64,000 nucleotides of DNA from Adiantum capillus-veneris (Eukaryota; Streptophyta; Polypodiopsida; Polypodiales; Pteridaceae). The stretch spans positions 157,106,747 to 157,170,746 of the forward strand of contig CM043943.1 of NCBI GenBank assembly GCA_014529385.2, given 5' to 3'. The stretch's first letter is position 1; each line of letters starts with the position of its first letter. Positions 10,159 to 21,258 of the stretch are shown one piece after another. Made by a program: the position numbers and the translations under genes. A model generated the notes under the pieces. It saw nothing but the letters and a program-made list of their open reading frames with translations, did no database searches and had not been told where the DNA came from.

Positions 10159-12580
10159 CCCTCTGGCATGTAACTAAAATTCATCTATTGTGCATTATCA
10201 GGCTTCACAAATAATTAAATCTCTTTAGAGAAAATAGCATCCATTTGTTGAGTGCTTTCAAGTCATCCCTTACATATATATTATGTTCGGTGAAATTTGA
10301 AAAAAATATATAGGATTACATTTACAAAAGAGAGTCTTCAAAATTGCTAAAAAAAACCTCAAGTTTCTTAACAAAAAGAGGTCATTTTTCTACCTCATAG
10401 CATTTAAGTTTAGGGATTTTTTCAATCCCCTTGAACTTACAAGATATATAGATGATTTCTTTAAGTCAATCCACCCCCCCCCCCCCCCCCTTGTGGCCCC
10501 ATACATGGACACTTGAATAACTGCATGGCTCTTAGGAGCACATGTGTTCCTAGCACTTGTAGAAAATCTTGTACCAAAATTGGCTATATTTGAAGGTTTC
10601 TACATTGACCAATTTTGTAGGTTTTTCACTTCTTATTTAAAGTTATTGACAGTGACAAGAGTTGTAAAAAAGGGCGAGCTATGAAGCAAGGAAAGGAGTA
10701 GTGATATCCAAGTCGAATTGCCAAATACCACGTCAAGGAAGAACATTTTCTTAGCTATGTCTCGGTGTTGGAGCAAGCAAACCCAAGGTGTCTCAATAGA
10801 TGAGAATAGATATTTTAGAAGCTCATGCGCTATCAAACATTTTCCATGTTGCAAAATTCAAATGTCCAAGCAAGTCTTGTATGTGGTGTTTGTAACATGT
10901 TTACTCAACTCAAGGTCCCCCACTCAGTAAGTGAGCTTTTTGTCAAAAGAACCTCTTTCATTATAATCTTGAACAATACTGATAGCACAACATCATTTGT
11001 ATCAATTTAAAATTGCTAGTGCCTTGGGTGTTCATTGAAGGAATATAGCGGCAATAAGTTCTTGGCTAGAGATGAAAGATAAAGATGAATTTTTTCTATT
11101 TAGTGCCTGTCATATAAAATTGTTTTGATATAGCATTATTACACGTGATATTAGAGATTTTGTCTATTTCTTTTGGAGATGAGAGACGAGTTTCACCTAA
11201 TAAAAAGGACATATGTAAGCAAAGAAGTCAAAAAAGAATTGTTGTCAAACATCCTGTGTATCTTCTTAATGACTCTTAGGTAACCTCTTATTCTTGCAAT
11301 AATTATTTGTCAAGTGTTTCATTTAGACTTATGTTCATGGAGAGTATTTTTGAATACTAGTATAGCCTCTACACAAAACCAACTTGGGTATTCTATTGCA
11401 AAGCAGTGGTTGCATACACTACCAAAAGTTTCTAACTTGGTACAAATTTGTTGTAAGTTTTTCAATCAAAGGCGGCAAAACAAATTTAGGCATCACAAAA
11501 AAAGTCATTTGTGTACATGCTCCATTTTTTTATTAATGTCAGTGCTTGCTTACTTTTTTTAGTGATGTTATTATGTCAACTATTGATTTTGTAGATAATT
11601 TTTCATTTAAAGTACAATGAGATTCAATCCATGCGTTGGTGGTCAACCCAAACGCACATATGAGAAACTCAACACAGTCTGTTGAGAAGACACTACATTT
11701 GTATATATCAAATGAAAGATTCATGAGATGTTGTTTGTTTAGCATTGTTTTATGCTTCATGACAAGTGGCTAAAACAACAAGGATATCATTTGCAAAATC
11801 ACTAGGTGTGGTCAAATGGTACTGCTTCACGATTTAAGGCACATAGACCTTTCTATTTTGTGGCAAGGTACTTTGGCATGCTTTCATGTGATGCATAACT
11901 TCTCTACTTTGGGGTGTGTCGTCAAGAGAAACCTCACTCCTCACAAGGAGTTGAAACAAGATGGTTGGTCTATAAAGTGTGTAGTTGATGTGGTCAATTT
12001 TCTTCATGCAACATCAAAAGGCCATAGGTACAGTTGTCAAAGAGTCTTCTAGCTGTTTTCAAAGGATGATGTGTAATGTAATCTTCTATAAGACTATTGA
12101 CCATTCCAACCTCCTAATCATTCCATGTCTTGATGGATATTCAACAAACAGCCCAGTTTTTGTACGCATTCGAACACATGATTTTTTAGCATGTGTGATT
12201 TGGAAGTGGAGGAGATGCAAAAATAGAGAATATATACAAGGGTGGAAATAAATCTTCATTGTACCATTGCTAGAGTTGGTGTCGTGCCACTTTGTGTGCA
12301 CCTGTTGAAATTCAAGATACAAATTCCATTTTTAATTTTCTTGGACTATGTTTAGTATTAGGAATCAACCGATACTTTCTCATATCCATCCATTTCTAGT
12401 CATTTCTCACAACAATGTGCATATGCGGCACCAAGAATTCCATTGGCATAAGTGATTTTGTTCCATACATCACCTTTAATGGGGTAAAGCTGATACTAAC
12501 CTTATATGTGATTCTGAAAGACCATAATGCCAAGTGTAGCTTCTACTCTCAATTTTTTTGGTTTTGTTCCACATTCTTTC
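10159..12580. other. Decayed intergenic sequence, no gene recognised
   Basis: This stretch is AT-rich with only short open frames. A run of 17 C lies at 10474-10490. Because an integrase relic on the minus strand begins just to the right, part of this interval may be the 3' remainder of that dead element, but I cannot point to a conserved motif in it. Confidence 0.5.
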
Positions 12581-12594
12581 TCATTATATTTTGC

Positions 12595-12842
12595 AGGATA
12601 CTTTGGTCAAGACTCTACTTTCCCATTGTCCTAGGGATAATCGACTGACAAAGTCTCATGTATGGTAACATGAGTTGTGAACAACCAAAATACCACCCTA
12701 TTTATGAATTATGTTCATTGGTCCTAACAAGCTCAATAGGGCACCCAAACATGGCAATGATATGCTTGTACAAGAATTTTTCTACACCAACTGCTTCCTT
12801 TGTTCTAAGTACCTTAGCTTCTAACCTTGTGTAGTATAATAA
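12595..12842 (-). pseudogene. Ty3/gypsy integrase core relic
   Basis: The minus strand encodes recognisable integrase-core blocks in slipped frames: LRTKEAVGVEKFLYKHI, then FGCPIELV (around the second catalytic Asp), FINRVVFWL, and NGKVES (the region of the catalytic Glu). At least two stops and a frameshift separate them, and the catalytic Asp motif is lost (reads RTNEH). It is a fossil with no coding capacity, older than any other element in the window. Upstream sequence (12843-14600) is probably its continuation, but I could not assign domains. Confidence 0.6.
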
Positions 12843-14680
12843 TTCGGTAGATGGCCTCCTACTCCAATTTCTCCCTTCGCTCTATAAGTTTCATAGGGTG
12901 TTAGAGCATGCTAGGTCTTTGTATCCAGGTCATAGAGCATCTTCTTGCCTTTGGTGAGCAGTGCCCTTACCATATTATGACATATAGACATTGTATGAAT
13001 CCATCTTGTTGGCTCTAGTTGGTTCGCTTTGATTTTGGATTCAAATAAAACCTCAACCATCTCTTTAAATTGGTTGGTAAGTTCCTTGTCGCTGCATATC
13101 CTTCTTACTCGCTACGTACCTCTTTGACATGCACCCCCTTAGACGAACTCTTTCTTCTATTGATGGTAACATCCCCGCAGGCATCAAGCCTCTTCTTTCC
13201 CTCAAAAATAGCCTTTTTTTGTATGGATCTAACGGGGATTTGGGTGCTTAGCACCCATATCCGATGCCAAAGATGTGTAGTGCAAACTGTTTTAGTGGCA
13301 AGGAATACCCACCACATTATCTTGTAATGACTTTCATTACAAAAAGTGGAACTTGCATTGTCCTCAGAGTATTCCTTAAAACATGTATGGGTCGTAAGTG
13401 AGGTGAGTACAATAGAGTCGTCCTTTAGTAGTTTCTACAAACCTTTTTTGGTTGAAACAACTGATGTAGTGAGACAATGTCGCATCCTTGCCTTGTACTC
13501 CAGTGGCAAAGCCTTGCCTTGAGCCTCCTTCTCTTCTAAGGAAGCCATCGTCATACACAAGCACCTGTCAAGAAGCAGATTGATCTCAATATTTCATCAT
13601 TACCCCATCTCCAAAAACATTAGAATGCTTAAACAAATAATTACCATCTGCCATTTCTAGTATGGACCTTCCCCACAAGTGAGTAGAGCGACTGTTCATT
13701 ATCTGCGTTATAGGTGCCACACTGTCCATGTTTTCCAAGCTAAGTTGTCTCGTGGTCGATTGAAACTTCTCCTCTGATAGAAATTTGGCTTCTCTCGACT
13801 TTGCTTCATTGAATGTATCTTTGAGCAGTTGTCCCCCTGAAGTGAACTGTGTGGACAGTTGTGTCAATAAGGAGATTTTGGTCCAATCTATCCTCCACAA
13901 ATCCCATGTCTACCTCATAAAAATTCATGATTGTAGCTAGACATTAGTCCTCTTATATATTCATCTCATGCACAATATCAATGAGCAAAATGTAGTGAAT
14001 GTTGCCCTCCATAGCAAAGCTGGGAACGCAATTTAGAGGCAAAGATCCTTTCTCATTTGGACTATCTTGCTTACTTTCTAATGTTGTATTCACAAGAGAA
14101 GCAAGAGTTAAGCTTGTATCAAATTTTTCCTTTAATACCTCTACCCGCTCTTCTTTTGGTCAAATTGTATCTCCACATCCTCTACATCTTCCTCTGGTGC
14201 CAATGGGAAACTACCAAAATTTGATGATTGGGAAGCCTCTGACTCACCATTTGTCAAACATGTAAGTAACAGACACACTCATGGTTGAATTCCACTAAGA
14301 AATTCTTTTTAGAGTTCATTTGGACATCTGTCTTCGACAAGTAGTGCATTGGAGGGACACCTTTTCAATCTCCTTTGTTGCATGCTTCTCAAGGGAAAGA
14401 TCGGTGAGTAGAACATGTTGCATTCCATCAATTGTCAGAGAGTTTTCGTAAATGGCTTCATTCAATTGTTTTTTTAGGTACTCAATTGAGCAATCAATGA
14501 TCCGATGGATAGAAAATTATGCATCAAACATTCTTGATTGATCTAGTGCACGGTGATGAATACCGATGCTGTATACGAACATGTATAGTTTTTCTTCACA
14601 TGTTTGATCCCCTTCATTGTCGGACTCCAGGACTATGTTCTTTATGTCTAAAAGAAAGAGCAACCCAAACTATTCTTATA
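12843..14680. other. Decayed sequence, no gene recognised
   Basis: Short frames exist on both strands (for example 13586-13900 minus), but none shows a domain I recognise. The density of stops and the neighbouring integrase relic suggest old transposon debris. Confidence 0.4.
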
Positions 14681-14689
14681 AATTGAACG

Positions 14690-14990
14690 GTAATGGGTGT
14701 GAAAACCACGCGAATAGGAAGCATGGAGCATCCCCCAAGGTCCATATTCACTTGGTTCTAAACCGTGTGTTGAGGTCATTAACAGGTTACGCAATGGGGG
14801 TCACAACCGAGAAAATAGGGGGCCTAGAAATCCCCCAAGGCCCCTGTTCACTTGGTTCTAACCCATGTTTTAATGTCATTACAAGTCACGTTGTACCCAT
14901 GTCTTTGCAGCATAGAGGGTCAGAACCAAGTGAATAGGGAGCCTAGAGAATCCCCCAAGGTACATTTCCACCTTGTTGTGACCCATGGCC
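14690..14990. repeat. Three tandem fold-back modules
   Basis: A module built around TCCCCCAAGG recurs at 14731, 14831 and 14951 (spacings 100 and 120 bp). Each has an imperfect inverted repeat: an arm like GGTCAGAACCAAGTGAATAG on one side and CACTTGGTTCTAACCC on the other. A fourth, cleaner copy lies at 17165-17240. No protein is encoded. This could be a small fold-back transposon or a hairpin RNA source; function is unknown. Confidence 0.65.
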
Positions 14991-16230
14991 ACCAAATATT
15001 TGTTACAAGTTTGCCTTTACTTAGGCTATGGTCACGCGAGGCTTAGTTATCAGTAATAGATAGCTAAGCCCACTATGCCCAAATATAGCATTACATGAAA
15101 AATCATACCCTTGCACGGTCACACAAGAAGGAGTTATTAATTGAACTTCCCAACCATGCCTTGAACCTCACAACGATGTCTAGAAAATTTCCCTATTTGT
15201 CTTATATGAAACCATGCAAGGCCATTTGTAACTATGTCAATTTTGGCATAGAAGCATCAGTAACATCTTACTGGTAACTATGCGTCGTGTGACCACAACA
15301 TTACTCTACTACTCAAAGCCCGAGCCTTCTAACCCTAATGACTACTTTCCCTTGAAGTGTTGTTCCCCTAGTGTCCTAACCTCATAACGTAGAGGCTTCG
15401 GTGCGCACAGAGGTGAAACACATAGGCAAGAGAGAGAGAGAGAACCTGACAAGGCAATATCCAATGGCACCGAGGTGGATGACAACGCGGCAGGTAACAG
15501 ACTCAAAGCTTTGGAGGTTGTTGAGAGCAAGACCGTGAGATGGCCAAGGAAAGGGCGATCAATTTTTACTATTTGAAGATGGAGATGGTGACTGCAATGA
15601 TGGTTGGTTTTTGATATTTCTCTCTCCCTTTTGAGTCCAAGTGGCCACACCAAACAATAGCTTAAAAAAGGCACATGGGTTGTACTCACAAGGACAACCA
15701 ATGTAAAATGAAATAAACGGACTGACATTCTCATGCAACACGGCCGATCAACCACCATCAAATTATAAATGTGGCTCATTAAGTGGTGCATGCTCCAAAC
15801 TTTAGTCTCGTTTATGCCTCGAGTCTTTGAATACAACTACTCGTAGTTCATAACTTCTTGTGTTTTTGTTAATATGAGAGAAGATGGAATTTGGAAACAT
15901 ATACTTTTGGAGTGCTTGTGCTCCCAACCCTCTTTCTACGTCCTCTTTTGCCTCTCTTATGCTCCCATCCCTCTTTCTACATCCTATTTTGCCTCGCTTC
16001 ATTGATAAATAGCTACACACAATGCAGATGTATGATTTTATACCCTTTGTGTGGTGCATTCATGAGGTCAATACCAAGCGCAGAAGGGCAGGAGAAATGT
16101 GTTTGGAGCTCTTCTTTTCTTGGTACTGACCATCGTGCTTGCAGTTTTCATGTTTGTTGCTTGGAGCTCCCCTTTGTGATAGGAACATTTGCTCGTAGAG
16201 TGTGGTGTGGTTTTTATGTTATTTGTAGAG
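14991..16230. other. No recognised gene
   Basis: The stretch contains a short GA microsatellite at about 15428-15442 and scattered short frames, the longest on the minus strand across 15342-15836 without a recognised domain. I see nothing functional. Confidence 0.4.
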
Positions 16231-16590
16231 ATGGCTCATGAAAAGGATAGGCCTAGAAGAGCACCAAGTGTGTCCTTGCATGCTCAAGCAAGAAGGCATC
16301 GATACAAGGGACATAGATGCAGTATACAAGAGCTGCAAAGGATTGAACGACACATGCAATCGGCCATCCCACGGCTTCCATTTCAATGAGTAGTGAGGGT
16401 GATATGCAAGCATTGGAGAGTAGACGTGTGATGAGCCAGCATCGCTCTTCTCTGCTACAGGAGATTGCAAAAGGCTACCTCATTGAGTTCTCCAGCTACA
16501 TCCTTGCTGAACATGCCCATCACATTACAACTATGCCTCGGGATTTTGATACCCTTTGGAGGCTACGATTTTGCTGCAATAGACTGATTT
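16231..16590 (+). pseudogene. Histone H3-like (possibly CENH3-like) pseudogene
   Basis: The translation from ATG 16231 gives a basic tail with HRYKG, a helix SIQELQRIERHMQSAI and PRLPFQ, a stop, then VVRVICKHW, matching the alpha-N/alpha-1 part of histone H3 (LPFQRLVREI). After two adjacent stops and a one-base shift, LQEIAKGYLIEF and HITTMPRDFDTLWRLR match H3 alpha-2/alpha-3 (LQEA-AYL, RVTIMPKD-LARRIR). Spacing from LPFQ to LQE is 80 bases against 81 in H3. The N-tail lacks the ARTKQTARKS start of canonical H3. One stop sits where CENH3 proteins usually have Trp, so a centromeric variant is possible but unproven. No intron is visible, so it may be a retrocopy. Confidence 0.55.
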
Positions 16591-17936
16591 ATCTAGTGCC
16601 TATCCAAGACAGCCAAATTATGGATATTCTTACCCTCCCCATCTTCTTCCTTGTACACGACACAGAGAGCCTTCACAGGTTTCTCACAATAGGGACACCC
16701 GATCACGGGTCACGAGGTACAGACACTCATCAGCTTGGATGGATGGGCAAGAAATTCTCGAGCCTAAGGGAGTCCCGATCCAAGTACAACTTCCCTCCAG
16801 GAGCTTGAGCCAGCCAAGGAGAAGCCTAAGCCCACCACGGTAGAGCCAAGATATCCAAGGAAGAGCTAGAGACATCCAAGGAAGAGGAAGATCTAGCCAA
16901 CGCAGAGCAAGGACCTATGCCATAAGACAAGTCTCTTTTATAGGAAACCAACATTGATAACGAAGAAGAGTTACAACTGCTAGAAAATTCAGCACCTCTT
17001 CGTGCAAAGATTCACCTGTCGAGTAGATCAGAGGTAGACTATGTTTTCAATCTTGATCGAAAAAATTTCAAGTGTATGCATGATTTTTCCAACGTCCCTA
17101 CAACGGATGCAGTCATCAACAACCTTACTATGTGGTATATTTTGAGGTCATTATAGGTCACACCATTTGGGTTAGAACCAAGAAAATAAGGACCTTGGGA
17201 AATTTTACAAGGTCCCAATTTTCTTGGACAATGGGGGTCAAAACCAAAGCACTCCATTTGTCTCTTTGGGCACTTCAATACCACCCAAACACCAAATGTC
17301 TTTCTCTAATTGCACATTGAAAGACGGGGTGGGAGATAGTTTACTTGAATCCCTTTGCTTGGTTTGCAACATGGCTTCATTCATTAGAGTGACACTTAAC
17401 CTCTCTAACCTTTGACCTTTCACTATTTGACACTCATCCAGTTTCAACACAAAAGTGACCTTTATGCCAAGCATTGCAAAACAGGTAGAGGCAAGACCTT
17501 AAACCTCAAAGTCTATGATAAGAGGAACACAACCAAAAGTAAGAAGTATATTGTGTCACCTTCTTGAGATAACTCGTAGAATCTAAACATAGCTTGTTGA
17601 AGCTTTTTGAGAACCACAAAATATTGTTCCACATTGTGTAAGGGAAGCCCTTCTGTAAAGATCTTATGGAGTTTTGCCTACTTTTTTTCTTTGCCTTTGG
17701 TGTGCATGAAGCATAGAGTGAAGCTGACATTGTGTCCTCAATGTGTAGGTATGACCCAATGCGGGAGAACACATCTTTGTTTTGTGGCCTTCGTTGCAAG
17801 GTTGACCTTGTGTTGAACGGGAAATATGTTCTCCACATGCCATGCTCTCTCAGGGCATCCTTCAGGGTGAAAAATAGCCTTGTAGGTTTTGGTGCTGACT
17901 CAGGGGGGGTTCACCTCTTAGACATGTAAGTTACCA
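16591..17936. other. Decayed sequence around a fold-back
   Basis: No gene is recognised. The only structure is the fold-back at 17165-17240. The stretch ends at the start of the gypsy LTR. Confidence 0.4.
17165..17240. repeat. Fold-back module, dispersed copy
   Basis: CCAAGAAAATAAGGACCTTG (from about 17182) pairs with CAAGGTCCCAATTTTCTTGG (to about 17227) over 20 bp with two mismatches and a loop of about 10 bases. Flanks GGTTAGAA and GGGGGTCAAAACC match the modules at 14690-14990, showing a dispersed family. Confidence 0.7.
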
Positions 17937-19360
17937 TGTTGGTGCAGCCAAAGTTGGTCTGCACCATAAAGTGTGCTATGCAATGCAAAGGGTGCTAACA
18001 GGTGCATGGTAGAGGGCTAAAGCCAGTGTGGGAGACCTCAGCAGGATAGTGGCAACGGAAATGCGTGCTTAAAGTTTTATTTTAGGCCGGGGGGGTCTCC
18101 AAAGTGAGATAATGATTACGGAAAGTCAAGGTGTTAAAAATGCAAGAAATGTGTCTCGAAATGTGGTATTCAAGATGCTCTAGAAGCTCATCCAGACAGC
18201 TCGCCAAACAGAGTCCCGGTGTGAAAGTTATGATTGTCCGAAGATGGAATGCTTTGCAGATCCCCGACGGGCATGGCAAGTAAATACAGATGGAGAAAAA
18301 TGGGATCAATGGATACATGTGTAAAGCTCAAGCTGTGCAGCATTCTGGTCTTTTCGGTTGCCATTCGGAGCTTAGACGAGCAAGTTATGGCCTGTTGAAT
18401 ATTTGCCGAGGGACGGGTATGTGCTCATCGATAGGCGAGCCAACAGGAGTTTTTGAGCTCGCTAGAGTTTTGGAAAGTTGCATGCGACATGAGGAGTCAG
18501 CCAAAATTTGCAGCTCGCTGATCGAAGTCATGAGCATCGAGATGGGCCGAATCTAAGTTGGCAAGCGGTTACGGCGAAAAGGGGTCAGATGTCTTTTTTT
18601 CGTTTCTTGAAATGGGTTTTCCGAAGCCATGGTGCAGAGTTTGGAGAAGTGCAAAGATTTTAGGGCCAGTAGGTAGTGTTCCTATGTGGTGTGATCGGAG
18701 AAATTATACGACAGGTACAACCGTGCACGAGCACCGACGGTGTGGGGAAACCATGTCTAAAAGCCCCCTTGGCTATAAGTGCAAAAGGAAAACAGTTCGC
18801 CGTGCAATTTTCTCAAAAGCAAAAGGAGGGGAGGTCACTAAAAACTCACAGAAAGGCTCAAAGAAGCAGTGGCGCCGCCGGACACTATGGCTTGAAATAT
18901 AATTTTTTTTTCCTTGTTGAAGCTAGGAGGTAAAGTGGAAAAAGAGGAGGTGCAGCGGGTTAGCGCGTTTCCAAAAAAAGGAGGAAAGCTTTTCTTTGGG
19001 TGAAGAAGGAGAATTGAGGAAAGAAAAGGGAAAAAGCTTCGTGCACTCATGATCGACGGTCGAAGCCGGCACGGTTTGTCGGTGAAGCGGCTCAAAAGAG
19101 CGAGCACTTGGCAGAGGAAAGGGCCAACGAAGGCTACCAAGAGGAAGTGACCCTTGCAAGTGATGGTCGAAGCGACATGCGGGAAGTCATCGAAGCAGTT
19201 GTGCAGCGCTGCATAGCGGCTTGAGAAGGAGAAAAAATAAGAAGAATCACTAAGGTGCCTCTTCGCGTGGGCGAATGTGGAAAGGCGAGAGCAGTTGAAG
19301 AACTTGTGGCAAAATAAGTGTTCGGCGAGCAGCGAAGAAGCATTTAGGTAGCCTCCTGCA
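17937..19360 (+). repeat. 5' LTR of the dual-RNase-H gypsy element
   Basis: It starts TGTTGGTGCAGCC and ends near GCCTCCTGCA. It aligns along its whole length with 37415-38840, including a conserved guanine-rich module around 18085-18115. No clear primer-binding site follows; the sequence after the LTR is AAGAGGGTTTAGCATCGGG. Confidence 0.85.
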
Positions 19361-19596
19361 AAGAGGGTTTAGCATCGGGTAGAGTGCAGGCGAGACCCTA
19401 CTAGTGAAACTTGTTTCTTTTGATGGTGTTTATGAGAGGACAAGGGTGTTGTGAATACCCTGAGCTATATAGGGGCCATTGCGTGTGTGTCGGGTGTGTT
19501 CCCCATTCCCCCTCTCCATCTTCTGGTGCCCCCACGGAGGAGCACATTGATTCCTCCAAGTTAAGTGAAGAGAAGCAGTTTTTGGTGTTGGTCGAC

Positions 19597-20114
19597 ATGG
19601 CGTCTCGAAGCTATGGGCCAATTTTTACAGGTGAAGAAAATCCTGATGAGTGGGTTGCAGACTTTGAGTTGTATATGTTGTCATTGCGCATGCCGAACGA
19701 GGACAGCAAGATGCAGGCATTTCCTTTGGTGATGCGCGGGAAGGCAAAGGTATGGTACGAAGCTTTAGAAGGTGAGTCGAGGCATGCTTGGCCGGCTCTG
19801 CGGGTGTACATGATTTCCGCAAAGAGGCGTCCCCAGTGGAGATGGATGCCAAACTGAAGGCACTCAAACAGGATGTAAGTAAAGAGTTCAATTTGTTTTT
19901 GGATCGATTTGAAGTGTGCTGGGCAGAGTTAGCGAGTGCCATGCAATTGGCCAATGGCGACTACTTCAAGCTTGATAAATTCATGGCATGCCTGCATCCT
20001 AAAGTGAGGGAGAAAGTGGATTTTGAGAGCCCAGAAAACTATAATGGTGCAGTGGCCATCGCAAAGGCAAAAAGGAGGAAAATAAAAAAGAAGATTGAGC
20101 GTGTCGGGTTATGA
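19597..20114 (+). pseudogene. gag: Gag of the dual-RNase-H gypsy (frameshifted)
   Basis: The start MASRSYGPIFTGEE leads into a typical gag core (NPDEWVADFELYM, GKAKVWYEAL). Near 19810 the frame shifts, and the match continues one frame over (SKEFNLFLDRFEVCW, NGDYFKLDKFMACL) to a stop at 20112. A second shift near 20095 restores the first frame, which runs on into the protease region. No zinc knuckle was found in it. A longer upstream extension of the frame from 19411 is probably not translated. Confidence 0.75.
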
Positions 20115-20977
20115 AGCGGTGGTCCAACCTCAGGGTCCAAGGGATGTTGTTCATGATGAGAACCATATAAATCGAGGTGTAGCCATTGTGGCACTTGGCA
20201 GAGGTAGAGGCCAAGCACAACTCAATGGCCCGAGGGAGCAGGTAGTTGAGAATCAAGTGCAGCCAGCTCCTCCGGATGGTGGTGAAGTCCCTAGGGTGAA
20301 TATCATCGGAGTGGATAAGCAGGATGTTGAAGTTTTGGCCAACAAAAGAGAAAGGATGGAAAGAGAGACAGAAACCGAGCGGGAGACGAGGGCCCGTAAA
20401 GGTAAGGAGAAAGTGTACGAAGGTAAGGAGCAGCCGAAAACTAGCAAGAAGAGGAGGCATTGCAAAATCAAGCAAGCAGACTTTCAACTAGGGCACGGCT
20501 ACCCGGAATATGACTTGGTAAGCAATGTTCAAAATCAAAAGGCTAACATAAACTTTGGTCAGTTGTTGGCTTTAAATCCCAAGCTACGAAGACAGCGGTC
20601 TACAAGTGTCAGCACGAGGCTACCAAAGGCTAAGGGGGATGTGCATGCAATACGAAACATGGCATTGAGAGTGGGTAGCCAGACGGATGTCCTTCCTCTA
20701 GTGGATGCGGTCATTGAAAAGAGGATGCAAGTTCACGCCTATATAGATGGTGGAGCACAGGTTTGCGTCATGACGGAAGCTGCTATGAAAGAAATAGGTG
20801 TCAAAGCAGTAGATAAATCAAATGTACGCATGAGGATGGCTAACCATACCAAAGCAAGTTGTTTGGGCTTGGCTCAAGATGTAAGAGTGAAAGTGATGGG
20901 CATTGAGTGCCTAATCGATTTCTTTGTGATGAAAGCGGGTGACAATGCTTATCCAATCATCTTGGGTAGGCCATGGC
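20095..20977 (+). pseudogene. Gag C-terminus and protease N-part of the dual-RNase-H gypsy
   Basis: The frame reads through a charged linker to a retropepsin-like domain: active site YIDGGAQVCVM (Asp codon at 20746) and the closing loop AYPIILGRPWL. As in the first element, D-G-G replaces D-S/T-G. The coding sequence is cut within GRPW by the copia insertion and continues at 26532 with LAIGAKQDWG. The insertion target is thus the end of the protease domain. Confidence 0.85.
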
Positions 20978-21169
20978 TGAAGGAGTACGAGCGGAAGTGC
21001 GACGCGAGAGAGAGTGCGAGAAGAAGAGCACGACGATATGGTGAACTCGCTCTACTGTAATGTGTAGAGCATAGTGAGTTCTTATTAGGTTTTTACAAAA
21101 GAATATGTGTACATACTTGGCGGCCCGCCCACTTACCTGGGCGACCACATTGGGCTTTATACCCCAACA
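20978..21169 (-). repeat. 3' LTR of the copia element
   Basis: 192 bp, read on the minus strand as TGTTGGGGTATAAAGCCC ... CTTCA. It carries the termini TG...CA and a TATAAA 8 bases in. Confidence 0.95.
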
Positions 21170-21180
21170 ACCTCCCACTT
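21170..21180 (-). other. Polypurine tract of the copia element
   Basis: On the minus strand AAGTGGGAGGT immediately precedes the 3' LTR, as expected for the plus-strand primer. Confidence 0.85.
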
Positions 21181-21258
21181 AAAGTCCAATGTGGTACTTT
21201 AAGTGTGAGAGAAGCTACTATACAAGCTAATATACAAGAGATGTAGAGAAGTGATGTA

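Noticed and set aside
10474-10490. C17 run, and C21 at 63326-63346, as regulatory elements
   Set aside because: Isolated homopolymers without supporting context; possible length artefacts.
13070-13900. Short frames as a host gene
   Set aside because: No domain, no splice-consistent exon chain I could follow, and they sit beside an integrase relic.
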